DNA of 64,000 nt from Amoeboaphelidium occidentale (GCA_023515795.1 JALGPX010000043.1:2751-66750); one strand, 5' to 3'; shown: positions 32,216 through 42,908, numbered from the stretch's first letter. Numbers and translations: made by a program. The notes: generated by a model from the sequence alone, not told the origin.

Positions 32216-34474
32216 ATGGACGTGTTCCAGAAATCGAGATTCTTGGCGCGCACCATCTCTACTATTCAAGATAAGAAGACCAAAGCTCAAGAGGAGCAGC
32301 TGGCTACAACGCTCCACCCCTCTTTAGCCTCTGATAAGAATGTTTTGCAACAATTCTCACGAGTATCAGAAAATGTTCGCCAGGATGCTCGAAAAGCAGA
32401 GAAAATAAGGCACACTTTGAAGCGCTGGAGGGAGCATATGGCCGATATTGAGGGAAAACTTCACTCTCTTGGCTCTAAGTTTAGAGATTTCGCAATATCA
32501 TGGAAAAAGCGTGACGAAGATTCTGAAGGCGAAACTAAGATACGCTCTCCTTTCCTGCCTCATGAAAAGATTGCACAAGAGAATAAGCTAAGCCACCGTT
32601 CAAGTGTTGTCTCGTTCTGTTCATTGAAGGAGGTTGATTTTGCTGAATTCTCGAACTCTGCTGATAAAGCTGAAAAGCCATACGATTTGACGGAGGATTT
32701 GTTAAACATTATCTCAGAGGTTCACGATGCTTTTGGTGAGAAATGTTTGGCTTTGGAGCATCAGGCCGAACAGTCCCTGGCTTCCCGCTGGACTGCATTT
32801 GTTAAGGGAGACGTGAGAGACGCTAGATATCACGGACATGAATTCTTTCGCTTGTATGCTGAGTACCAGCAGTCAGTAAGAGCGCTAAATCAAATTGTTG
32901 CTTCTCAGCAGAAGCTCAATGAAGCAGGAGAATCTCCTCCACTTAAACCAAATGATCTGAAAAAGCTGACTTCAGCGAGAAAGAGCGTTGATACTTCCAA
33001 ATCTCTTGTGTTCAATTCTGCTGACAGCTGCGAGAATTCTTTTGGGAAATGTCAGACTGAATGGGAATGTGGTCACGTCCCATTTGGCTTGCTGATTTAT
33101 TTGAAAACATTCAAGAAGAGCATTCAGGATTTGAATACAAGAATCAACGAACTGTTTCCTGATGAACAAATTCAATTAATCGAAAAGAAGCTGAACAAGA
33201 ATTACGAAGAGAAGAAGAAACAAGAGGAAAAGAGGTACGATGTTACTGGTAAGAAGGAAGAAAAGACTTCTGATGAGTTGGAAGCCGAAGACGGTTGGCA
33301 AGAATCTTCGGTCCATGGATTAAGTCGTCCTAATTCAATCATTGCTGTCAAAGCTCCTGTCTTAGATTGCGCTCCGCAATTTTCACCTCCGCCTCCGCCT
33401 GCATTAAGAAAGAAAGATAGCGATTCTTCATTATGCTCGCTTTCTCCTCCTCCGTCTCCTATTTCTCTTGTTCCCGGCAGACAAGACGATTATTACAGCC
33501 AAGTCTCATGGCCTTCTGTTGGAGAAAAGAATATCAATTTCATCAAGAGGATAATGAATCCTAATATGGGCTTCTGGATTTCTTTATGCAAGAGTTCATC
33601 TAGTCCTCTTTCTCCGAATGAGACCCTACCAATGATGTTGCCTATAAACAATAATCCTGATTTATCATTGTATGATGCGATTAAGATCATGGTCAAGATA
33701 GCCTCTGATACTAACGCATTGACTGAATGGCTGGGCCAAATCTTGTTTAAGTTTGGTGATAAGATCATTGTTAGCGATCTGAATGATTTTGTCAGCGGGA
33801 ATTTCAAAAGCTGGGAAGATCTTGAATGGCCTACTATCAAATCCTACTTTCCAGTCCATCAAATGGCATTTGTCTTGATGTTGCATATATTCTGGATTAC
33901 CAGTAGAACATTTATAGATAAAACTATAAAAGAAATAGTTCATGGTATCTCTCAATGTAAGGGCAAAACGTTTGATGAGCAGGAATCTCTGAAAAAGAAA
34001 ACGTTTAGAGTTGTATTGGGACAGAAAGGATTCTTGACAAGGTAATTGCTTTTGTTTTACAGCAAACTGATAATTAGGGCTGCGAAGGAATGTTTTCTTG
34101 TTTTGAAGAATCGAGTATCTATTGACGGTGTACAAACACCTCAACCTGCTGACTTGAGTTGCATTGCAATCGTATTGTTTGAGCATTTGCTATTTCCAAC
34201 GTGGAACCTTTTTGGGAATGGCGATTATAAAGTTGAAGGGATCAATTCTGAAACTGCTGATGTTGCTTCCTTTGTTATCTGGACAAACCAGTACAAGAAG
34301 ATTATAAGAAAAGCGCTGTCTACCAAAGATGATCAGGACGAGCTTTGTCGGACCACAATGAATTTCTTGTCGAGTATTTGTTCAAGTATTCCTAATTACA
34401 CAAAGCCTGATGCTGATTTGTGGATGTTGAGCGAATTAATTAATTCTTTTGAGGCTTCTTACTGTAACTTCTAA
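32216..34474 (+). CDS. Large helical protein with BAR-like N-terminus, unrecognised
   Basis: 740 aa in two exons; the intron 34042-34077 (36 nt) is the only GT-AG pair of usual size and phase at the frame break. N-terminal ~300 residues are helical and charged (QQFSRVSENVRQDARKAEKIRHTLKRWREHMADIEGKLHSLGSKFRDF and later AEYQQSVRALNQIVASQQKL), in the manner of a BAR-type membrane-curving domain. A middle linker is acidic, then Pro-rich with FSPPPPPALRKK (SH3/profilin-like ligand) and LSPPPSPISL. The C-terminal ~330 residues form an unrecognised globular, helical domain (YDAIKIMVKIASDTNALTEWLGQIL...). I cannot name a family; a membrane-cytoskeleton adaptor is a guess from layout. Confidence 0.6.
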
Positions 34475-34491
34475 ATAGCAATAGATTCTAT

Positions 34492-35301
34492 TCATACAAA
34501 ACTCTGCATCTCGGTATCGTTCTCAAGCCGTCTCAAGAAAGCTGAAGTAAATAAGGTTTTATCGTACAGAGAAGGTTTAGTGTTCCTTCGAAGCGCTCGT
34601 ATCCTGTACAAGATAAATGATGCGATTGCAACTAACACAGATATCGCTGCAATTAAGAAAACGATTAAGACGGTTTTGTCAACTGGTACAAAAATAACTT
34701 CGCTTGTGGTGCGATACTGCAGTGCATTACTGGCGTATATGTCGATTGTTATTGTACTGCTGGGCATAAAGTTGTACTCGGCTGGAAAGCGTTCATCTAA
34801 CTCTGGCGCTTTCGTGCTTTCACAGCCGATACCCACGAGGTCTAATGCTCTACCATCTTGTAATCGATTTTCAAATGGAAATTTCCAACGATCTTCCACG
34901 AAATCAAGGGTAAAGCATAAACGAGACACAGTCAATGAAGATTCGTTCGGATACAATAGCTTTGGTATTCCTAACAATTGATCTCCGCTGTCCCATGATT
35001 CAGTCAGAGGTATAGAAACCGTCCATTGCAAAGATCCTTTGTCGGAATAAGCTAGCGAAAGTAAATCGGAATCCATGATACTGTCTAGCTCCAGATCTAC
35101 ACTGTATCTTGTCTCATCAATGCGGCTAAACCCAAAACTTGATCCACCAGGTTGAAAGATAACGCCAAATGCATGATCAGGACTGAACAATGGCTTAAAC
35201 TCTTCAACCTTCTCCTTGATCTCTTTATGTCCTGCATCAAATACCCCCACAGCCAGCACCAGCACCAAAATCACCACAACGACTGCGGCGATAAGAAGCA
35301 T
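34492..35301 (-). CDS. Type I membrane protein, unknown function
   Basis: 269 aa, intronless. The N-terminus is a signal sequence or anchor (MLLIAAVVVVILVLVLAVGVFDA). An ectodomain of about 190 residues with beta-rich composition follows (GVIFQPGGSSFGFSRIDETRYSVDLELDS, LTVSRLCFTLDFVEDRWKF). One transmembrane segment (KTVLIVFLIAAISVLVAIASFILY) and a basic cytoplasmic tail (RIRALRRNTKP...) complete it. Only two cysteines (in CFTLDF and GIGCEST) are seen in the ectodomain. I recognise no family. The stop is 17 bp from the convergent BAR-like gene. Confidence 0.6.
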   Translation of the reverse strand: MLLIAAVVVVILVLVLAVGVFDAGHKEIKEKVEEFKPLFSPDHAFGVIFQPGGSSFGFSRIDETRYSVDLELDSIMDSDLLSLAYSDKGSLQWTVSIPLTESWDSGDQLLGIPKLLYPNESSLTVSRLCFTLDFVEDRWKFPFENRLQDGRALDLVGIGCESTKAPELDERFPAEYNFMPSSTITIDIYASNALQYRTTSEVIFVPVDKTVLIVFLIAAISVLVAIASFILYRIRALRRNTKPSLYDKTLFTSAFLRRLENDTEMQSFV

Positions 35302-35593
35302 AATTACTAACCTCAAGATCTTGATGTCAGAATGTACAAGCAAAGAAAAGTACCGTGCATGGCAAACAGCATATTGTACACACTACATTACTAGCACAAT
35401 CGCACATCTTTAACGCCCCTACTAATTGATATGGAGAAATTTTGTTTGTCTGTGTGATTTTGCGTATCATAGAGACGGTTGCTAGGCGCAGAGCCTCACG
35501 AGGTGAAGCATTTAAAACTGGGCTTTCGGTGACAGCTCCGAATATTTAGTGCTTCGCGTGATCTTGAAGTGCATTGCTGAACTTATATGGTCA
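35302..35593. other. Divergent intergenic region, nothing recognised
   Basis: 292 bp between the divergent type I membrane-protein gene and the RlmN-like gene. Contains purine/pyrimidine-mixed sequence with a CACCAAAATCACCACAACGA-like stretch inside the left gene's 5' end, but no RNA gene, repeat or reading frame that I can support. Confidence 0.4.
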
Positions 35594-36754
35594 ATGCCAA
35601 GAGTTGAAACAGTTCTTTTCATTATTTTTCAGAAGCAAAGAATGTTGGAGCTGACACAAAAGATTTCCCCACGGCTCTTCAAGATATCAGAAATAATTTC
35701 AAAGGAAGGCGTAGGAAAGTATCGAATGCAGCAGATAATGCACGCGATTTACCGGAAACGTGCATCAAAGTACAGCGAAATTACTACGATTCCGGTGGCG
35801 TTGCGATCAAAGATCATTAATGAACTGGGAGACGATATCCTTTCACTAACACCAACTGTGGCTCAGAAATCGCAGCAATGTGAGAAATTACTTTTCAAGC
35901 TACACGACAATTCTGCTATTGAATCCGTGTGGATGCAGTTCCGTGATAGTGGCCATCGATCTGTCTGCATTAGCTCCCAAGCTGGATGTTCACTTGCCTG
36001 TTCTTTCTGTTCTACTGGGAAAGCTGGTTTTAAGAGACAATTAACAACGGATGAAATAGTTGATCAAGTAATGTACTTCCAAAGATCCCGTGATGGTAGC
36101 GAATCTGCTTCAGGAGTTGACACTGTTTCGTTTATGGGCATGGGCGAGGCTTTTGGTAATCCTCGTTGTTTCGATGCTTTAAAGGTTCTTACGGACAAGG
36201 ACTGTTTTGGTTTCTCTCCTTCGCGTTTGAATGTTAGCACGGTTGGAATGATTCCTGGAATAGCAAAACTCAAGAATGAATTTCCTAAAGTTAATCTGGC
36301 TTTCTCTTTGCATTCTCCATTTAATGATGAAAGGACAAAACTTATTCCGCTGAACAGAATGTATCCTTTGGCTGAAGTAATGAAGGAGCTTGTGTCGTAT
36401 TGTGAAGTTGCGCGCCAAAAGGTTTTACTTGCGTACTTGGTTTTGCCTGGATTAAATGATACTGAAGATCATGCTAAAGCAATAAGGAACCTTCTTGATG
36501 AGATTCCATCGCATCTACGAGGATTCTTCAGGCTGAATTTAATCAGATACAATCCAGCCGAAGGTGTCGACATTGATTATCAGCGGACCACCAGAGAGAA
36601 ACTTGAGGTTTTTAAATCTTTCCTGAATGCCGAAGATATTCCTTTCACTCTGCGACAATCGTTTGGGGTCGATATTGATGCAGCCTGTGGTCAACTATAC
36701 AACAATTCCATCAAGAACATTGATCAGATCAGAAAGACGGGTTTAACAGGATGA
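35594..36754 (+). CDS. RlmN-like radical-SAM adenosine C2 methyltransferase
   Basis: About 386 aa. It has the radical-SAM Cys motif CSLACSFC (C-x3-C-x2-C) within QAGCSLACSFCSTGKAGFKRQLTTDEIVDQV. It also has FMGMGEAFGNP (GGE-like SAM contact), LAFSLHSPFNDERTKLIP and the C-terminal GVDIDAACGQL, holding the second conserved Cys that carries the methyl group in RlmN. Bacterial RlmN methylates 23S rRNA A2503 and some tRNAs at A37. A eukaryotic copy probably acts on mitochondrial rRNA/tRNA. The N-terminus is uncertain: ATG at 35594 gives MPRVETVLFIIFQKQRM. An alternative is an ATG-only exon at 35587 spliced over 43 nt to AAGCAAAGAATG. Confidence 0.9.
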   Translation: MPRVETVLFIIFQKQRMLELTQKISPRLFKISEIISKEGVGKYRMQQIMHAIYRKRASKYSEITTIPVALRSKIINELGDDILSLTPTVAQKSQQCEKLLFKLHDNSAIESVWMQFRDSGHRSVCISSQAGCSLACSFCSTGKAGFKRQLTTDEIVDQVMYFQRSRDGSESASGVDTVSFMGMGEAFGNPRCFDALKVLTDKDCFGFSPSRLNVSTVGMIPGIAKLKNEFPKVNLAFSLHSPFNDERTKLIPLNRMYPLAEVMKELVSYCEVARQKVLLAYLVLPGLNDTEDHAKAIRNLLDEIPSHLRGFFRLNLIRYNPAEGVDIDYQRTTREKLEVFKSFLNAEDIPFTLRQSFGVDIDAACGQLYNNSIKNIDQIRKTGLTG

Positions 36755-37004
36755 ACATAAACGCACGAAAGAATAGCTTTACTCTTTAAATTTGTAGTGC
36801 GGCTTGCCGATGTGTTTCGTTAACTGTTTATCAAGAGATTAGCATTTTACAAGTCAGATGAGCTCGTTAGAGGAATTGATGGTGTTATGTAATGCACATC
36901 CAAAGAATTCATCCTCGTAGAATAAAATATGTACAGCTCGAGAACGATCTCGCTTTGTGTCCGACCGCTGTAAACAATCTCATCAATAAAACAACTGCAG
37001 CTTC
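36755..37004. other. 250-bp intergenic region, nothing recognised
   Basis: Lies between the RlmN-like gene and the STK16-like kinase. AT-rich with scattered stops in all frames; no RNA gene, repeat or promoter element that I can name. Confidence 0.4.
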
Positions 37005-38046
37005 ATGGAAGAGTGCCTGGGAATGATTTCATACATAAAAGACTGGATATTATCTTGCATTTTTCCTGATAGAAGGCCTGTCAATTTGCACAACCACAAG
37101 TTGAAGGTCATCAAAAGAATCGGCGAAGGTTGTGTTCCATGATGCTCAAGATGATATTTAGCTTATGAGTTAAGGCGGCTTCTCTTTTGTGTATTTGGTT
37201 AAATCGAACTCTTACAAGGATGAAGAAGACGCTGTAACTTCGTCTGCACCACAGAGACCAAAAAGCAAGGGAGGCTCATACCTTTATGCCCTAAAACGGA
37301 TAAAAATTCAACTCGAAGAACAAGAAAGATCTTTTGAAAAGGAGCTTCATTATCACAAGTTAATTGGGTTACATCCAAATGTTATCACTTTAATTGATGG
37401 AGAATTAGTTCATCATGGTAACGGTATCAAGGAAGGATTGCTTCTGTTCCCGTTTTACAAGAAGGGTACATGGCAAGACCTTATTAACAGATCACAGCTG
37501 AATGGAGAAACCGTCGACTTAAAACGGCTTATGACGCTTTTTACAGGAGTTTGTAATGGATTATTGGCTTTCCATCAACAGCCTACAGCGCTTGCTTTCA
37601 GGGATTTGAAACCAGCCAATATTCTTATTGATGGTACAGGGCAATCAGTTCTTATGGATTTAGGTTCAGTCCAACCAGCTCGATTTGAGATAAGAAGCAG
37701 AGCGGAGGCTGTCGCGTTACAAGATTTGGCATCGGAAACAGTTACAGCACCTTTTCGACCACCAGAACTATTCGAAGTACCAAGTCAAGCACAATTGGAT
37801 GAAAGGACAGATGTCTGGAGTCTAGGATGTACACTTTATGCAATGATCACGGGTTCATCGCCTTTTGACGGAAGTGCGACCTCTGCTATGAGTGGAAGAC
37901 TGAATTTTAACTTACCTGCCTTCTCTAATTACCCACACTCGGTTAAAACACTGATATCGTCTATGATTGTGGTAGATTTAAAGCAGAGACCGTTTGTTAC
38001 TGATATTCTTCAGCAAACGAAAAGCTTGAAACTTGTTACTGAATAG
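37005..38046 (+). CDS. STK16/MPSK1-type serine/threonine kinase (Env7-like)
   Basis: 331 aa in two exons; the intron is 37129-37174 (46 nt), whose removal gives the glycine loop RIGEGGFSFVYLV. The catalytic Lys is in LYALKRI. The catalytic loop is LAFRDLKPANIL, with Phe in place of the usual His of HRD. The DFG position is LMDLGSVQ, as in human STK16. The APE-like segment is RPPELFEV and the F helix DERTDVWSLGCTLYAM. Family kinases are N-myristoylated/palmitoylated and act at Golgi or vacuole membranes. Here the N-terminus (MEECLGMISYIKDWILSCIF) lacks Gly2 but holds cysteines suited to palmitoylation. Confidence 0.92.
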
Positions 38047-38079
38047 AAACCGCGATTTTGTGTTCAATTATAGAGCTAC

Positions 38080-38790
38080 ATGGCACTATTCGATAATGTG
38101 CAACTGGGAGACATTGTCTTATTCAGTGATATTTACTGGATAACATCGTTACTTACCAGATTTGGAACTGTTTCACGCTGGACTCACGTCGCAATGGTTG
38201 TTGGATTGCCTCAGTCACGCAGAGATGATGTTTTGATTTTCGAAATATCAAACACTTTGGTGCACCCTTTGTATGATCATCTATCTGAGACGTACAAGAA
38301 GAAAGGAGCAAGAGTTGTAAGCCTAAGAGAACGGTTGAAACAATACCCAAAGCATGGCGAGTCCGTGATGATCATGTCGCTGGTTAATCATCGCATTCCG
38401 CGACCTATGATATCGTTCTACATGGAATCTGAACTTATAGAAATACTTAATTGCATGAAGAATGTCTCTTTTAGAGATTCATGGCACTTACTAATACGAG
38501 CGGCGATATCACATAATTGGCGAGCTTTCAGACCATCTGCGATACGAAGGGATTTAAAGATCATTTACGAGTTGCAGTACAGAAAGTCGACGCTATTCTG
38601 CTCAGAAGCCCTTATAATTGTTTTACAAGAGTTGGGTATTCTTAATAGGTTTTGCAATCCCAAGCGCTATGTTCCTGCCGATTTTGGATGCAGATACTAC
38701 AAAGACAATGTTCAACCTCCATTATTGCCGTTAAAGCGCGGATGGAACTATACTCCTTTGCTATGTTTAAGGCTCAAGGCTTTGCGATGA
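38080..38790 (+). CDS. Permuted papain-like (NlpC/P60 superfamily, YiiX/C92-like) hydrolase
   Basis: 236 aa, intronless. The N-terminus has the circularly permuted NlpC/P60 pattern LQLGDIVLFSD-like (VQLGDIVLFSDIYW), then SRWTHVAMVVG supplying the catalytic His. The Cys comes late, in STLFCSEALIIVLQELGI. His-before-Cys order is the mark of the permuted group, which includes bacterial YiiX/YebB amidases. Substrate is unknown; members cleave peptide, amide or lipid-amide bonds. No signal peptide or membrane segment. It starts 33 bp after the kinase stop and ends 70 bp before phytochelatin synthase, another papain-fold enzyme. Confidence 0.72.
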   Translation: MALFDNVQLGDIVLFSDIYWITSLLTRFGTVSRWTHVAMVVGLPQSRRDDVLIFEISNTLVHPLYDHLSETYKKKGARVVSLRERLKQYPKHGESVMIMSLVNHRIPRPMISFYMESELIEILNCMKNVSFRDSWHLLIRAAISHNWRAFRPSAIRRDLKIIYELQYRKSTLFCSEALIIVLQELGILNRFCNPKRYVPADFGCRYYKDNVQPPLLPLKRGWNYTPLLCLRLKALR

Positions 38791-38860
38791 AACTTGTGCG
38801 CTTGGAATAGAGTGTCCATGAAACACCCTTTTCTCGTTTTTGATATCTGATCGTGTCGAA

Positions 38861-40285
38861 ATGTTCAATTACAAACGCAGCATGTTTCGATATTTCTCCA
38901 GCGTAGTTGCGCCCAGACTGAAAGAAGAGTCAGCAGAGATACCGCAGGCAGCTGCGAAGAGTGTCACCTTTTACCGAAGAGAGCTGCCTGCCCATTTGAT
39001 CTCATTTACATCTACGAAAGGCAAACGATTATTTAAAGAGAGCTTAGAGTCTGGATATGCGGAGAATTACTTTCCGCTCGTGGGGAATTTCACCACGCAG
39101 TCTGAACCGGAGTTTTGCGCTTTGGGAAGTCTTGCGATGGTTCTCAATGCTTTGGAATTGGATCCTGGTAAACAATGGAAAGGCGTCTGGCGGTGGTATT
39201 CGGACGACAATTTGGAATGTTCCGCTGTGAATGCGAACAGCATCAAAGGAAAAGGCGTCACGTTCCGAGAATTTGCTTGTTTGGCAAAATGCAATGGTCT
39301 GAGTGTGCAAAGCAAGAGGTCCGACACAGTCACGAAGGAAGAATTCATGGCAGACTTACAGTCTGTTTGCCAGTCTGTAGATTCTCATATGGTGGTTTCC
39401 TTCTCTAGAAAGACTCTTGGGCAAACTGGCGATGGTCATTTCAGTCCAGTAGGAGCATTTAACAAGGAACGAAACATGGCTTTGGTTTTAGATACGGCGA
39501 GGTTTAAGTATCCCTCATACTTTGCGTCTGCAGATCTGCTTTTTGAGTCTATGAAGCCTATTGACAAGGATACTGGTTTACCAAGAGGATATTTTGTGCT
39601 AAAGAGAGGCAGCACGAAACGATGCAATAATCACCTTTCTTTATGCCGTCTCACGCATTCTATCGGTGTATCTAATCCAAAACTTGCAAAGTTGTTCTGC
39701 AGTCAACTACCTAAACATCTGAAGGAAATCAATCCTTCCTCTTTGGTTGATGCAATTTGTCACATCTTGCGGTTCATTCCAGCAGAATATTCTGCACTAA
39801 TTAGTGTAAATGATGTTCATTCAAATGCAGTGGACCTGGCTTCTCCAACAGGCAAGCCAGGTTGTGATCTCCTAAGAGAGTTTGATAAGGAATTGTCTGT
39901 TATGCTACGAGAATTGACATGTTCTCCTTTGTTCACAAGTGTTAAAGCAGCAATGGGCGTGGTTTATGGTCAGAAAGAGCGCCCGCAAGTTTATGAAATG
40001 TTGCAAAAGTATACCGGAATAGCCCCTGAGGATTTGGACGCTTCGCTGGCTACTATTTTTATGCTTTCGTGTCCTAGAGAAGTTTTCAGAACATTAGATC
40101 CTGTACTACTACAAGAAATTGACGCGTATCGACGAAAAGATGCAATGAGCGATGTTTTGCGTCCAGAAGTAGAAAGAATCAGCGAGCAATTGAGCACTTT
40201 GATGAATGATTATTGTAAATGCTTTCAAAAGAACGCTGCTTTAGAGAAATTGCCTTCGGTCCGATTATCATTGGGCTGTGTGTAA
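38861..40285 (+). CDS. PCS: Phytochelatin synthase (peptidase C83 family)
   Basis: 474 aa, intronless. It makes phytochelatins from glutathione by gamma-Glu-Cys transfer and can hydrolyse glutathione conjugates; used in heavy-metal detoxification. The papain-like N-domain (about residues 35-255) has the catalytic Cys in SEPEFCALGSLAMVLNAL, His in GDGHFSPVGAFN and Asp in LVLDTARFKYP, matching the plant triad. The N-terminus (MFNYKRSMFRYFSSVVAPRLK) is Arg/Lys/Ser-rich and could be a mitochondrial presequence, unusual for this enzyme. The C-terminal ~220 residues correspond to the variable sensor region, with few CxxC pairs compared with plants. Confidence 0.94.
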   Translation: MFNYKRSMFRYFSSVVAPRLKEESAEIPQAAAKSVTFYRRELPAHLISFTSTKGKRLFKESLESGYAENYFPLVGNFTTQSEPEFCALGSLAMVLNALELDPGKQWKGVWRWYSDDNLECSAVNANSIKGKGVTFREFACLAKCNGLSVQSKRSDTVTKEEFMADLQSVCQSVDSHMVVSFSRKTLGQTGDGHFSPVGAFNKERNMALVLDTARFKYPSYFASADLLFESMKPIDKDTGLPRGYFVLKRGSTKRCNNHLSLCRLTHSIGVSNPKLAKLFCSQLPKHLKEINPSSLVDAICHILRFIPAEYSALISVNDVHSNAVDLASPTGKPGCDLLREFDKELSVMLRELTCSPLFTSVKAAMGVVYGQKERPQVYEMLQKYTGIAPEDLDASLATIFMLSCPREVFRTLDPVLLQEIDAYRRKDAMSDVLRPEVERISEQLSTLMNDYCKCFQKNAALEKLPSVRLSLGCV

Positions 40286-40309
40286 TTTAAATTTAAAATC
40301 ATCAAGAGT

Positions 40310-42687
40310 CTATTGTTTGAAGTTCACTTCCTCTGTGGCGTTTGGTGCCTCAGCTGTCAATTGGTCGAACTGAGTTTTCTCATGCCACTGTCTTGGACCA
40401 AGAAGATTTATCATATCTTCCTTATTAATAACTTCTTTCTTTAACAATAATTGTGCAACCTTTTCTACATCTTCCTTCTTTTCCTTGAGTAAATCAACTG
40501 TTCTGTCGTATGCCTTTTTGATTAAAGTTCTTGCTTGGTCATCGATTAACTTTGCAGTAGCTTCAGAGTATGGTTTCTGGAATCTCTGCTCGTTATCAGA
40601 CGGATTGCCGTAGGATACTGTTCCCACCTCAGCATTCATACCATATGTGACTATTTGTGCATATGCCATCTTTGTTACTTTATCCAAATCATCTTGAGCA
40701 CCTGTCGTTATGGACGGGAAGAAAATCTGTTCTGAGACTCTTCCACCAAGCGTCATACACATCCTGTCCATCAATTGATCAGTAGATAGAAGGTATCGTT
40801 CTTTTGGCAAGTATTGAGCGTAACCCAGTGCAGCTACACCTCGAGGAATAATTGAAACTTTCAATAATGGATCTGCATGTTCCAAATACCATCCGGCAAC
40901 AGCATGACCAGCTTCATGGTATGCGACAGTCTTCTTTTCTTCAGGAGAAAGGACTCTTGATTTTCTTTCTAATCCAGCAATCACTCTTTCAATTGCTGCC
41001 TCAAAATGTTTCTCTGTAACAGAATCTGCATTGTGGCGAGCGGCGATCAAAGCAGCTTCATTACAAACGTTTGCAATATCTGCTCCAGAAAATCCTGGAG
41101 TTAATGTTGCAAGCTTCTTTGACAATTCTACAAGATCTTCATTAGTCTTAATAGGCTTCAAGTGAACACGGAAGATATCGGCTCTTCCCTTGATATCAGG
41201 TCTATCGATGGCAATGTGTCTATCAAATCTTCCAGGTCTAGTCAATGCAGGGTCTAAAGTGTCTGGTCTGTTTGTACCGGCTAAAACAACCACATGTTCG
41301 TCAGTACCAAAACCATCCATTTCAACAAGCAATTGATTCAATGTAGATTCTCTCTCATCATTTCCACCACCAAACTTTCCTTTACCTCTAGCTTTACCGA
41401 TTGCATCAATTTCATCAATGAAAACAATCGAAGGGGCCATCTTCTTTGCGTTTGCAAACAGATCTCTAACTCTTGAAGGACCAACACCAACAAACATTTC
41501 CAAGAATTCTGAACCTGAAACACTCAAGAACGGAACACCAGCTTCACCGGCAGTAGCTTTAGCCAACAATGTTTTACCTAAAAAATGTCAGAACTTTAAG
41601 ATGTAATATTACCTGTTCCCGGAGGTCCAGACAAGATGGCACCCTTTGGAATTTTTGCTCCAAGCCTCTCGTATTTCTGTGGGTTCTTCAGGAATCTAAC
41701 AAACTCCATAATTTCTTCTTTTGCCTCATCCATTCCAGCAACATCCTTGAATCTGACTTTGACATCGGATTCCTGGTTGAACAATTTTGCCTTTGACTTT
41801 CCAATACCAAACAATCCTTGAGAGCCACCCATGCCACCTTTTGACATACCACCAATAGCTCTTTGAGACATCCAAATCATCACACCAATGAAAAGCGCAG
41901 TAGGTAGTAGTCCAATAATCACGCTGCTCCAATTGACGCCTGTTTCGTACATAATCTTGATACGATCATCTTCTTTAATGCCTAGTTTATCCTGTACACG
42001 ATCAACCTTTCTCTCAAAATCTTCAGCAGACGGAATTTCAACTTCGAACTGATGACCACGCCTTGGCAGCGAAGAATTTCTATCAAACTGAGGTGAATTA
42101 GGAATCAAAGTAATTCGAGCCGTGTGCTGATTTAAAATTGATATCTGCGCAACTTGACCCTTTGAAAGCAGTTCACTTTGGAGTTCTTGATATGATATCT
42201 TCTTTGTCGGTGCCATTCCGGAACTTGGAAGTGACATCAGCAATGCAGCCATAGCAAACCAAAGTAACGCATTCCTCATTGATTTATCCTGCAAAGGATT
42301 CTCATTCTTCTTATCTTTTGAGCTCTTTGGCTTATCTTCTTTGGGCGCCTCTTTAAACTCGTTTACAGGTCTCTGAGGCTGTTCCTTTGGCGACTGATTC
42401 TGCTGGTGCTGCTGTTCAGAAGATTCAGAACGCTTAGGCCCTCTATTAGGCGCACTCTTTCCAAAGAATCCTTCAAATCCTTCTGGTATCTTCCATTGTG
42501 GTTTATCTTGTTCTTGTTTTTCTCTGACGTATCGTGTTGACGTAAACGATCTTTTAGGCGCAAGGCTGAATCTCCCTGCGCTTCTTAATCCATTCAATGC
42601 GACTGTGCGCTCATTTGATCTCAGCGCACTGGACAATTTGATATCATTCAGGGCTGTTCTCAAAAGGAATAATCTAAGCGTTGTCAT
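40310..42687 (-). CDS. Mitochondrial m-AAA protease subunit (FtsH family, Afg3/Yta12)
   Basis: Inner-membrane ATP-dependent zinc protease that degrades misfolded membrane proteins and matures ribosomal protein L32. 780 aa in two exons; the intron 41578-41612 (35 nt) cuts Walker A (GPPGTGKT). A long presequence ([17 protein letters not shown]...RSFTSTRY) precedes a charged linker. Two membrane segments ([13 protein letters not shown] and [17 protein letters not shown]) flank an intermembrane domain, the m-AAA arrangement. Also seen: [11 protein letters not shown] (Walker B), SRH arginines in [19 protein letters not shown], and the zinc site HEAGH. Divergent from HID1 across 221 bp. Confidence 0.95.
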
Positions 42688-42908
42688 TTGATGAAAATCA
42701 GCGGTAAGAAATGGCACAAGGTTGCTTTGATCAGCGAGCAATTTCGTAATGAGCCCGTCATTGCCTTTCAGACACGAATGCCTTCTTTAAAGTTCTACCA
42801 TTGTTCGATTAAAGCACTTTAAAGGCGCTTAAAGTTACCATGCGATGAACTGAAACCATCTGGGCGTGTTTGATCAAGCCAACATTTTCTAGCAACGAGC
42901 AAACTATC

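Noticed and set aside
34042-34062. A 21-nt intron in the BAR-like gene (GTAATTGC...TTTACAG)
   Set aside because: A later acceptor (TTAG at 34077) gives a 36-nt intron of the usual size with the same frame.
42800-42845. Repeated TTTAAAG/AAAGGCGC motif between m-AAA protease and HID1 as a promoter element
   Set aside because: Only loose matches elsewhere (near 30570 and 32170); too short to support.
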